The notes under the pieces are model-generated. The model made no database searches. It was not told the DNA's origin and saw only the letters and a list, made by a program, of their open reading frames with translations. From positions 1-7,009 of the forward strand of contig NZ_LLZN01000109.1 of the NCBI RefSeq assembly GCF_001509795.1: a stretch of DNA of 7,009 nucleotides, in the 5' to 3' direction. Origin of the DNA: Streptomyces sp. NRRL WC-3605. GTDB taxonomy: Bacteria > Actinomycetota > Actinomycetes > Streptomycetales > Streptomycetaceae. This document shows, piece by piece, positions 1-6,535 of this stretch. Made by a program: the position numbers and the translations under genes. Numbering within the stretch: position 1 is the first letter of the stretch; each line of letters opens with the position of its first letter.

Positions 1-490
1 TCAGGATCCAGCCCCGCTTCTTGTACGTGGCCATGACGTAGACACCGCCGTTCTCCGTCGGCACGTCCTCGGTGGGCGTCGTCTCCTTCCAGCCGTGGGT
101 GCCCAGGTCGGCCAGCATGGCGGCGAACTGCCGACGGGCCCTGGCAGCGGTTGCCTCGGAGGCGCCCGTGGCGTCGTCGGACGACCAGGTGACCACACAG
201 GGTGACAGCCGGGCCGCGAGGGCTGCCACCTTCTGCTCCCTCTGCGTGGCCGCCGCTCCGGCCGAGTGGCGGGGCTTCGGGAAGCCCGCTTCGGTCTCTC
301 CCTCGGGGAGACCGGCCGCCACGACGGCAGCGTCCATCTCCTGACGTACGGTGTCCTGCCCGAAGGGCGCCTGCGTCGAGGGCACGGCGGCGGATCGGGC
401 GGGGTGTTCAACGGTGTCTCCGCAGCCGGTGACAAGCACCAGCCCGGCGACGGCCGCCGTCCATCCGGCTGCGCGCGCAAGGCGACTCAC
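1..490 (-). CDS. Putative lipoprotein, 3' end outside window
   Basis: This is a secreted, membrane-anchored protein of unknown function. The frame reads 163 codons from a GTG start at 490 and is still open at base 1, so the C-terminus lies beyond the window. The N-terminus is a classical lipoprotein signal: a short basic stretch (VSRLARAA), a hydrophobic core (AAVAGLVLV) and a lipobox LVTGC with the lipidated Cys at residue 23. The mature part is hydrophilic and recognisably folded (RRQFAAMLADLGTHGWKE, then GGVYVMATYKKRGW), with no domain I can name. The start overlaps the upstream stop by 4 bases (GTGA on the minus strand), which fixes the start and implies coupled translation. The lipobox is seen directly. 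Any role beyond 'lipoprotein cotranscribed with the gene at 487-912' would be a guess. A longer reading in another frame starting near 480 is a shadow, because it lacks the signal peptide. Confidence 0.82.
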   Translation of the reverse strand, partial: MSRLARAAGWTAAVAGLVLVTGCGDTVEHPARSAAVPSTQAPFGQDTVRQEMDAAVVAAGLPEGETEAGFPKPRHSAGAAATQREQKVAALAARLSPCVVTWSSDDATGASEATAARARRQFAAMLADLGTHGWKETTPTEDVPTENGGVYVMATYKKRGWIL

Positions 491-912
491 CAGTCGTCGC
501 CGATGTCGAAGTTGGCGGTGACGGGCGTGCCGAACTGATCCAACGCGATCAGCAGGTACGTGTCGAGGGCGTTCAGTCCGTCGTGCAGCTTTTCGGCGAT
601 TTCCCAGGTCGCCACCTGCTCGGACCGCGAGATCGGCAAGGCGGTCGCGGGGACCTTGTCCAGGGGCCACCCCTCTTCGGGATCGTCCACGATCACATGC
701 ACGCTCATCTCGTCGTTCTCGAACCAGAAGCGGTAGCCCCCTGTGGGATCCCGTCCGTCGTCGGTCACCTGGAAGGATATGCCCAGGACGCGCTCCACAT
801 CAGCGCGCAGTGTCGCTGCGAACGCCCGGCAGTTCCAAGCGGAATGCGCCGGGCCGACCCGGATGTCGATATCGGCCTTGTAACCGGTTCCGTGTTCCTC
901 GAATTGTCCCAC
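487..912 (-). CDS. Hypothetical protein, 141 aa
   Basis: I do not recognise the family. I chose the GTG at 912 over the more upstream TTG at 933 because a good ribosome binding site (GGGGAAG) sits 5 bases before the GTG. The protein is small, acidic and soluble, with no signal peptide or membrane segment. It has an alternating strand-like first half (YKADIDIRVGP, then GGYRFWFENDEMSVHVIV) followed by a helix (SEQVATWEIAEKLHDGLNAL) and a strand-like end (TYLLIALDQFGTPVTANFDI). This alpha/beta layout resembles small single-domain cytoplasmic proteins. The stop overlaps the start of the lipoprotein gene by 4 bases, so the two are made together and may act together. Codon use is normal for the window and the frame is intact. 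Small cytoplasmic-plus-lipoprotein pairs occur in several contexts, and nothing here decides between them. Confidence 0.8.
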   Translation of the reverse strand: MGQFEEHGTGYKADIDIRVGPAHSAWNCRAFAATLRADVERVLGISFQVTDDGRDPTGGYRFWFENDEMSVHVIVDDPEEGWPLDKVPATALPISRSEQVATWEIAEKLHDGLNALDTYLLIALDQFGTPVTANFDIGDDW

Positions 913-944
913 GCGTTCTTCCCCGCGTCGCAAAGCAGAGAGGC

Positions 945-975
945 GGGCGCCCGGCCAGTTTCACACCGGGCGCCC
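945..975 (-). terminator. Hairpin terminator after the MFS-GNAT remnant
   Basis: A perfect 10-bp inverted repeat (GGGCGCCCGG / CCGGGCGCCC) surrounds an 11-base loop at 955-965. It starts 13 bases after the stop codon of the minus-strand frame ending at 989 and lies about 30 bases upstream of the next start at 912. There is no T-run, which is usual for strong GC-rich hairpin terminators in Streptomyces. The position fits transcription end of the remnant and insulation of the downstream pair. Confidence 0.65.
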
Positions 976-988
976 ACCCCCCGCTGTT

Positions 989-1654
989 TCACAGGTTCGC
1001 GGTCGGCGGTGGCGGCGGCATCTCATTCGGCATCAACGCAGCGTGCACCTCGACAGTGTCCTGGCTGGTGATGATTTGCGCGCCATTGCGGCGCAACGCT
1101 GTGAGCGCCGCCGTGTTGTGAGCTTTGGTGTCCGCGACCACGGTCCGTGCACCGCTCCTGGTGGCTTCGTCCAGGAGCATGCGGAGTGCGGCGGGCATCC
1201 CGCCCCCGCCAGGACCGCGCACCCGGCGGCCAGCGGCAGGTGGGCGGTGCCCGCCACGGCCAGGGTGCCGAGCGCGACGGCGACCAGGGCGGCGCCGAGG
1301 CAGCAGGGCAGGAGCAGGCCCGCGCAGGTCCGCCAGCCGTCCCAGCAGCGGCAGGCCGAGTGCCGGGGCGATGCCGTAGAGCGCGGCCAGCACACCCGCG
1401 CGCGCCAGGGAGTGACCGTCCGCCTGTGCCGCCAGGATCAGCGCGACGGGCACCATGCCCAGCGACAGGCGTCCGGTGACCGAGCCGATCAGCGGACGGC
1501 CGCAGTACCGATGACCCAGCGCGGCACGGAAGGTCGGCGGGGTGCGCAGGTGATGCTTCGGGTCTGCCGCCGCAGCGGGCAGTGGTGACGGCTGCGGTGC
1601 GCGGGCCGGCGCGTTTGTGGTGCGGGGGACATCACGGACCTGGGCATGGGCCAT
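989..1654 (-). pseudogene. MFS transporter remnant fused to GNAT acetyltransferase tail
   Basis: This locus joins two unrelated protein fragments. From the ATG at 1654 the frame gives the start of a major facilitator superfamily transporter: TM1 (RLSLGMVPVALILAAQA), a second helix (AGVLAALYGIAPALG) and the conserved loop LLGRLADLRG. Hydrophobic coding then continues one frame away (CLGAALVAVALGTLAVAG, then LPLAAGCAVLAGAG). This needs removal of one base near the GGG run at about 1317-1322. After only three to four of about twelve helices, the first frame resumes at about 1205 as a GNAT C-terminal half (LRMLLDEATRSGARTVVADT, then HNTAALTALRRNGAQI), typical of acetyl-CoA-dependent N-acetyltransferases. 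The acetyl-CoA-binding N-terminal motif is absent. A functional product is unlikely. The fusion and frameshift are seen directly; the family names are my recognition of motifs. Confidence 0.7.
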
Positions 1655-1990
1655 CGCCTGCCTGCCTCTGCAACGGGGGGAAGTGTGGGGTGCGGAAGAA
1701 GACCGCCGCCCGTGCGCCGAGGCCCAGGGGGCAGGCGACGGCGGACGGGCGACGCCGGCGGCGAAGGAGGGGCCCAGCCGCCACGGCGAAAAGCCCAGCA
1801 GGCCCACGACGGCGCACTCAACGACGCTTCCGGCGAGACGGACGGCCGCTGCCGCACCTCTCACCCCCTGGCCCGGTGATCGGACGGATCATTCCGTCAC
1901 GCGAGCCATCGGCTCAACTCACGTCTGCTGAGCCCGCTGCCTCCTGAGGCCGGAGGTCAGAATGTCGGTGACCGGTGGTACCTGTAGGGC
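1655..1990. other. Intergenic stretch with weak membrane-like reading and small inverted repeats
   Basis: No convincing gene lies here. On the minus strand the frame of the MFS remnant stays open up to a GTG at 1864 and contains one hydrophobic stretch (VVECAVVGLLGFSPW), which may be another remnant or chance. On the plus strand, just before the SUKH gene, there are two imperfect inverted repeats: GGCTCA/TGAGCC at 1911-1934 and CTGCCTCC/GGAGG-T-CAG at 1937-1960. They could be an operator or leader for that gene. I see no clear -35/-10 pair. Confidence 0.3.
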
Positions 1991-2581
1991 GTGAATGATG
2001 CGACTGCGGGTGCGATAGCCCTCCTGCGCGAAACCTTTCCAGCGGAGGTCCGCCACTGCCCTTTGGGCTGGGAGGCGGTTCGGGCATGGGAGCGCAGGCA
2101 CGGCGTGGTGTTGCCTGAGCCCTATCGCACCTTCGTGGCCGAGATCGCGAACGGTACAGACGACGGTCCGCCTGACGAGGGTGGCCTGCTGCCCTTGGGA
2201 GAGAAACCAGACAGCTGGGCCGTCTGGGAAGCGGACTACTGGATGAGCCCGGAGCCGTTCGATGGCACCACTGCACGCATGCCCGGTCAGCCCTTCCCGC
2301 TCGAGGAAGAATGGCAGTGGGAGTACGACTACTACGACCACACCCGGCACTCAACTCTGTTGCACCACACCTACCAGCACGGCTCTGTACTGCTGGGCAG
2401 CGACAGGTCCGGCGAGTACTGGACGCTGGTGGTGACCGGGCCGCAACGCGGTCGGGTGTGGTGGCTCAAAGACGGATGCGCCGCACCCTATCCCAGCTCC
2501 CCGTCCGATCAGCCCGAGGGCCATTTCCTGCGCTGGGTGAGGGACTGGCATGTCGGACAGGGCTGGTGGCGGGCCGAATAG
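1991..2581 (+). CDS. SMI1/KNR4 (SUKH) family protein
   Basis: This is an intact 196-residue cytoplasmic protein of the SUKH superfamily. The diagnostic N-terminal block is clear: W at about 28, then WERRHGVVLPEPYRTFVAEI at about 36-55, NG, and GGLLPLG near 68-74. The matching C-terminal block follows (VLLGSDRSGEYWTLVVTG, then RGRVWW). Length is usual for the family. The GTG start at 1991 gives the best N-terminus, though its ribosome binding site is weak (TAGGGC). SUKH proteins are known in bacteria as immunity proteins against secreted or polymorphic toxins and also as stand-alone proteins of unclear role. No toxin gene is adjacent, so immunity is only inferred. It is rich in W, Y and D/E, and converges with the minus-strand gene ending at 2776. 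No membrane segment or signal peptide is present. Confidence 0.88.
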   Translation: MNDATAGAIALLRETFPAEVRHCPLGWEAVRAWERRHGVVLPEPYRTFVAEIANGTDDGPPDEGGLLPLGEKPDSWAVWEADYWMSPEPFDGTTARMPGQPFPLEEEWQWEYDYYDHTRHSTLLHHTYQHGSVLLGSDRSGEYWTLVVTGPQRGRVWWLKDGCAAPYPSSPSDQPEGHFLRWVRDWHVGQGWWRAE

Positions 2582-2775
2582 CACCATCTCAGACCGCAGC
2601 CTCGACCACCGTCATAACGGCAACTGCCCGACAGCGAGGCAGCCTTGGCTCGATGCTGAGCTCCGACGCGAGAGGCAGGACAGGCGAGGCCCAGGGGTGG
2701 GTTGCTGCATCAAGACAGAGAGGGAAAGTTGTTCGGTGACCGTCGATCCGTGGGGCGGGAGGCGGATGACGCCGC

Positions 2776-4103
2776 TCAGGATGCAGGTCCGCGGTCCAGC
2801 CCGGAAGCAGCGGGCCCAGCGGCCAGGGCCTGGGCGTGGGCGGCGGCGTGGCCGGTGGGCGCCGCCGGGCCTGCGGCGGCCGCGGTGGCGGGGCGGGTCA
2901 TGACTTCCTGCAGGCGGGCGCGTATGTCCTCCTCGTCGAAGGCGGCGCCGGCAGCCCGGGTGTGCTCCAGTGCGCCGAGAGCGCGGTTGAGCAGGTCGCT
3001 CTCGGCGCCTGTGGTGGCGCGGCGATGGGCGGTGACGGGCTGTTGGAGCTGGTAGTGGATCTGGCCCTCCAGCGTCTGGGCCGCGCTCTCCAGGGTGCCG
3101 AAGGCCTCGATGACGCGGCTGTGGGTCTGGGCGGCGGCGACCGGCGCGAGCGGGCGCGGGCGGGGACCGGGAAGGCGTCGAGGAGTTGGCGTGCGTCCGG
3201 CTCGCGGCCCGAGTGGGCGGCGGCGGTGTAGGCGCGGACGGCCTCGCGGGCCTGGGCCAGGTGCACGGTACGCGCCTCGTCGAGGACCGGGGCGGTGCCC
3301 AGGAGGGTGCCGCCGGCTCGCCGGTCGCCCACGTAGTCCGTGAGGTCGGGCTCGAGGACCGCCCGCAGCTGCTGGGCGTGCGCATCGCGCAGGGCGGCCT
3401 GGTCGAGCAGCCAGACGGCCATGGGCGCCAGGGCCGGGACGTCGGCGGCCAGGGGCTCGACCGCGTGCCAGTCCTCGACCAGCTCGGTGCGAGTGCGGTA
3501 GGCGAGCTCCAGGCGGTCGATCAGCTCGACGACCTTGAGTGCTGTGGTGACCACCAGGTCGGCGGTTGGATCGTCGAGTTCTCCGGCGCGCTGAAGGCTC
3601 GGGGTAAGGACGGAGGGCGGCGGACAGCCAGCCAGGGCGCGCATGTGACAGGCCCAGGCGGCGGCCGCGGCGATCCACCCCAGCTCGAGTCCCTGCTGCG
3701 CCTCGGCGTTCCTGCGGTAGAACCAGCCGGCCAGTTGCTCGCTGAAACGGGCCTCGTCACCGGCCGGATCACGCATCAACTCGGCGGCGAGTTCGCCAGG
3801 GGTGTGCTCGCGCAGAACGCCCAACTCGGCCGTGAGGACGGCCAGGTGCCGTACGCCGTCGTCCAGTTGAAGCCAGCGGCGCAGCGTCTCGGCCCGTCCG
3901 TGGGTGACCTCGTGCAATGCGATGCGGGTGAGGTCGGCGTCCGCGCGGGCGATCCCGCTCTCCCCGACCCGGGGAGCCCCACTGTCCTCGAAACCGGCCG
4001 GCTCACTGCCCTCGCCCACCCACACCAGGGCGTACGCGTCCTGACCTCGCTCAGCCAGCCAGGCACGGAAGTCGTCGGGGAAAGGGTGGGGCTGCTCGTT
4101 CAT
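2776..4103 (-). pseudogene. Helix-rich protein of unknown function, one frameshift
   Basis: I do not recognise the family. Translation from the ATG at 4103 (MNEQPHPFPDDFRAWL) gives a long, mostly helical, soluble protein. One segment (GLELGWIAAAAAWACHMRAL) is hydrophobic, but I would not call it a membrane span with confidence. Near residue 314 the frame breaks within a GC run (plus-strand 3146-3166) after QLLDAFPVPARAR. Coding continues one frame back (LAPVAAAQTHSRVIEAFG, then DEEDIRARLQEVM) to a TGA at 2776. The span plus one base is exactly 443 codons, so a single lost base explains it, and the repaired protein would be 442 residues. The last 40 residues are Ala/Pro/Gly-rich. An HEVTH string sits at residues 64-68 but does not fully fit the zinc-protease signature. 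The upstream region holds an unusual hairpin cluster. Real decay and sequencing error are both possible. Confidence 0.7.
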
Positions 4104-4190
4104 CGAGGAGACCTTCGGCTCGGCAGTGGGTGCCGCGCGGCCCAGGGGCGGCGGCTGGGCGGCAGCATGCCCGCGCCGATCACCTCCACG

Positions 4191-4348
4191 GCCGGGCCAC
4201 CGCAACAGGTCCGCCCGGCGGGAACCGAAAGGCGACCGACCTGAAGCACGTCCCGTGAGACGGGACGAGGCCCGGGAAGGGAGCGGGCCTGGGCCGGGCG
4301 ACGAGACGCCCGGCCGCCGGCCGCCTGCTTCGACGAGGAACGGGGCGG
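4191..4348 (+). other. Cluster of back-to-back inverted repeats, candidate structured RNA
   Basis: Several stems follow each other almost without gaps. They are: CAGGTC(CGCC)/(GGCG)ACC-GACCTG at 4206-4243; a perfect 7-bp stem CGTCCCG/CGGGACG with loop TGAGA at 4249-4267; AGGCCC/GGGCCT with loop GGGAAGGGAGC at 4268-4290; a perfect 9-bp stem GGCCGGGCG/CGCCCGGCC with loop ACGAGA at 4292-4315; and CCGCC/GGCGG at 4321-4348. An alternative 7-bp stem, GCCGGGC (4191-4197) with GCCCGGC (4213-4219), would compete with the first. Unpaired bases are purine-rich (GAGA, GGAACCGAAA) when read on the plus strand, as in folded RNAs, so that strand is favoured. On the minus strand the same DNA would be the leader of the gene starting at 4103. 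I could not match it to a known riboswitch or RNA class. Short stems arise by chance at this GC content, so function is inference. Confidence 0.35.
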
Positions 4349-4428
4349 TGGAGATGGTCCAGGGGGATGTGGGGACCTGAGGGGGTGAGTGGCCTTGTGA
4401 TCATGGTGGTCGTCATCGTCGCGCGCGA

Positions 4429-4653
4429 GTGGGGCGGGTGCAGCTGGCCCGGGAGCGGGAGCAGGAACTCTTGGCTGAGAGGGTGAGCGGGATCGCCGAG
4501 GGGGACCGTGAGGTGCGGGTGCACCACGGCGGTGCGGCCGGCGTCTGGTCGCTGACGGGCACTGTTGGAGGTCGCCCGACGGGCCGTGCGGTGCCCTTCG
4601 GGGAGGCGGCGCCGGTGCGCGGACGTACGCGCGCGGCGAGACGGCGCCGGTGA
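4429..4653 (+). CDS. Possible small ORF, 74 aa, weak
   Basis: This is a small open frame with actinomycete-like codon-position bias and a plausible helical start (VQLAREREQELLAERVSGI), ending in an Arg-rich tail. It stops 10 bases before the strong hairpin at 4664-4691, which would be a natural transcript end. Against it: no ribosome binding site precedes the GTG at 4429, no family is recognisable, and the second half is Gly/Arg/Pro-rich like a GC-driven chance frame. It may be a remnant. I list it only because no better gene occupies this stretch. Confidence 0.2.
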   Translation: MGRVQLAREREQELLAERVSGIAEGDREVRVHHGGAAGVWSLTGTVGGRPTGRAVPFGEAAPVRGRTRAARRRR

Positions 4654-4659
4654 CACGCA

Positions 4660-4708
4660 ACCTCCGGAGGTGGCGCTAGAGCTACCTCCGGGCTGACCTG
4701 CGGTTTTT
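4660..4708. terminator. Strong hairpin with embedded 12-bp palindrome, then a T-run
   Basis: CCGGAGGT (4664-4671) pairs perfectly with ACCTCCGG (4684-4691). Through a G-T wobble and two further GC pairs this makes an 11-bp stem around the loop GCTAGA. The left arm is also half of a perfect 12-bp palindrome, ACCTCCGGAGGT (4660-4671), so the half-site occurs three times. A run of five T lies at 4704-4708, 12 bases after the stem on the plus strand, which is farther than in a standard intrinsic terminator. It may be a terminator, possibly bidirectional, or an operator at the head of the AT-richer segment leading to the phosphatase gene. Confidence 0.5.
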
Positions 4709-5032
4709 CAGGCAACGGAGTGAAAATCGGGGCATGATGCGCCTCGATTTCCAGGCCCTCCCCTCTCCAGGTGGGCGGCCGGCGAGCCGGGCAGTGTGGC
4801 TCCCCCGCCAACCTCGACGGGCCGACGCTGGAGCAGCGGGAAGCGTCTCGCGTGGTGTGGAGTCGTGGCATGCAGTTCGAGGATCTCGTCCAGGTTGCGG
4901 GCCTCGAACCTCGAGAAGTCCGTCTCTCGCGCCAGATCTCCCACTGCGGTCCGGCAGGGAATGGTTGCTCCGTCTGCTGCGAGGTCGGTGGGTCCGCGGC
5001 TCCGAACGGTGTGAGAGTGGGGTCGAGGGAGT
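4709..5032. other. Upstream region of the phosphatase gene, no confident gene
   Basis: The GC content is lower here than in the flanking genes. Both strands have partly protein-like readings over about 4810-4960. The plus-strand one contains MQFEDLVQVAGLEPREVRL and ends at 5034. The minus-strand one contains DFSRFEARNLDEILELHATT and ends at 4708. They mirror each other, neither has a ribosome binding site at a usable start, and I cannot choose between them. The promoter of the phosphatase gene should lie here, but I see no convincing -35/-10 pair. Confidence 0.3.
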
Positions 5033-5039
5033 GAGGTGA
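5033..5039 (+). promoter_or_regulatory. Ribosome binding site of the phosphatase gene
   Basis: GAGGTGA, a near-complete match to the actinomycete anti-16S sequence, lies 4 bases before the GTG at 5044. It decides that start; the nearby ATG at 5039 is followed at once by a stop. Confidence 0.75.
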
Positions 5040-5043
5040 TGTC

Positions 5044-6239
5044 GTGAGGGACGGACCCGACCAGACGGCCGCTTTGGGCCTGGACGAACAGCTGTTGGAG
5101 AGGATGCTTGCCGACGTCCACGCGATCATCCCCTACCAGCTGCCCGGTCTGGTGGACCGTTGTGCCAGGGCGATGGGACTGAGCGGCGCGACCGTCTACT
5201 TGGTCGATCTGCAGCAGCGCATCCTGGTCCCGCTCGACGAGCAGGACACGCTGCCGGTGGACGGCAGCAAGGCCGGATGGACCTACCGCACGGTCTCGGT
5301 GCGGATCGAGGAGGAACAGGGTGAGTTGCTCGTCTGGGTGCCCCTGGTCGACGGTGCGGAACGCCTCGGCGTGCTGGGCGTACGGTCGGCGTCGATGGAC
5401 GCCGTGCGGCTGCGCCGCTGCCATCTGCTGGCCCACACGCTCTCGCTGGTCGTCACCTCCAAACGGACCTACAGCGACTGGTTCGTGGCCCGCACCCGCA
5501 CCCGCACACCGAAATGCTGCGCGCCTTCCTGCCGCCCCGCAGCATCGGCACTGCGTCGGTCATCTCCACCGGCGTGCTGGAGCCGGCCTACGACCTGGGC
5601 GGGGACGCCTTCGACCACTCGCTGACCCGCAACATCCTTCACGCCGCCATCTTCGACTCCATGGGCCACAACCTGGCCTCCGGCCTGACCACGGCGGTGG
5701 CGCTGGCCTGCTGCCGCAACGCGCGCCGCTCCCGCGCCGACCTTCCCGAGATGATCGAATCCGTCGACCAGGCTCTCGCCCAGTGGCTGCCCGACCAGTT
5801 CTGCACCGGCGTCGTGTGCCGGCTGGACGCCGACACCGGGGTGCTGCGCTGGAGCAACTGTGGCCACCCCGCTCCCCTGCTGATCCGTGACCAGCGGGTG
5901 CTCGACAAGGCACTGGAAAGCCCGCCGCAACCGCCCATGGGCCTGCACGGCCTGTTCGGGTCCACCGCCGCACGCACGGTGCACGAGACGACCCTGCAAC
6001 CCGGAGACCGGGTGCTGCTCTACACGGACGGCGTCATCGAGGCTCGCCGGGGCGGCGACGAGTTCGGCCTCGACCGGTTCGCCGACTTCATCATCCGTTC
6101 CGCCGCCGCCGGACAGCGGCCCGCGGAAATCCTGCGACTGCTCATCCACGACATCCTCGACCACCACAGCGACAAGCTGACCGACGATGCCACCATTTTG
6201 CTGATCGAATGGCAGCCCCAGCCCACCTCCTCCGGCTGA
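5044..6239 (+). pseudogene. GAF-SpoIIE (PP2C-type) serine phosphatase, one frameshift
   Basis: The product would be a cytoplasmic, metal-dependent Ser/Thr phosphatase of the SpoIIE/RsbU type, which dephosphorylates anti-sigma-factor antagonists in partner-switching signalling. Residues about 20-150 form a GAF-like sensor (GATVYLVDLQQRILVPLDEQ, then WVPLVDGAERLGVLGV, then LAHTLSLVV). The frame then breaks inside a GC-rich repeat (CGCACC units, 5487-5513) and continues one frame back. All phosphatase motifs follow: GGDAFD (about 186-191), FDSMGH (204-209), CGHPAP, LLYTDGVIEAR with TDG near 328-330, and DDATILL near 381. The metal-binding aspartates are therefore present. The span plus one base is exactly 399 codons, so one lost base explains the break and the repaired protein is 398 residues. 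The good ribosome binding site supports the start. No kinase or STAS partner is nearby. If the indel is a sequencing error the gene is intact. Confidence 0.85.
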
Positions 6240-6535
6240 GGCACCCGCGGCGGTTGGCATTCCTCAACTCGCCGTGGCGTCCTGCGTACGCGCGAAGGGG
6301 GCGACGCCCTGAGCGTCCTGCGGATCTGCACCTGCGCCGGCGCTTCGCCTGCTACTCACACAGCGCGCAGTCGCGGAGTCTCGGTTACGGCCGTTTGCTC
6401 GACCTCGACCAGGCGACCGGGGTGTGCGCTCGACGGCAGCCAGGTCCTCCCCGCAGGTCAGCCTGCTCACGCCCTGACAGGTGGTCGTTCGCCGGGACCT
6501 GCAGCAGGTGCGCAGGCCCGTTCGGTTGCCCGCTT
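6240..6535. other. Convergent intergenic region with 13-bp palindrome
   Basis: This stretch lies between the ends of the phosphatase gene and the relaxase-like gene, and I see no gene in it. It holds a 13-bp palindrome ACCTGC-A-GCAGGT at 6497-6509, a small hairpin GCAGG-TCAG-CCTGC at 6453-6466, and a 10-bp direct repeat GCGTCCTGCG at 6277-6286 and 6313-6322. The palindrome begins 27 bases beyond the stop of the minus-strand gene and may help end its transcript. Confidence 0.4.

Noticed and set aside
1043..1588. Plus-strand open frames opposite the MFS-GNAT remnant
   Set aside because: Arg/Gln/Ala/Gly-rich shadow. The minus strand shows transporter helices and a GNAT motif.
3186..4244. Long plus-strand open frame opposite the helix-rich protein
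   Set aside because: It is an antisense shadow: repetitive Gly/Arg/Val/Gln composition and no plausible start signal. The minus frame has better protein character.
4191..4348. Linear-replicon telomere palindromes
   Set aside because: Streptomyces telomere hairpins usually have tight three-base loops at a DNA end. Here the loops are 5-15 bases and coding sequence lies on both sides.
4693..4730. Sigma-70-type promoter CTGACC ... GAAAAT before the phosphatase
   Set aside because: The spacing is about 23 bases, too long for a usable -35/-10 pair, and the -10 match is poor.
4413..5436. Overlapping long minus-strand frames through the phosphatase start and upstream region
   Set aside because: They run through the antisense of the GAF domain and have no ribosome binding site or recognisable domain. 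Only a short middle part looks protein-like, and it is noted as ambiguous.
5487..5513. Programmed ribosomal frameshift in the phosphatase
   Set aside because: There is no heptameric slippery sequence of the X-XXY-YYZ kind and no evident downstream stimulatory structure. Single-base indels recur in unrelated loci of this window, so an ordinary indel is simpler.
5469..6260. Long minus-strand open frame opposite the phosphatase domain
   Set aside because: It mirrors a gene with clear SpoIIE motifs. Its sequence is Gly/Val/Gln/Ala-rich with no family features, as expected for an antisense shadow in high-GC DNA.
6277..6322. 10-bp direct repeat GCGTCCTGCG as an attachment site or target duplication
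   Set aside because: It is too short for this GC content, and no integrase, transposase or tRNA gene is adjacent.
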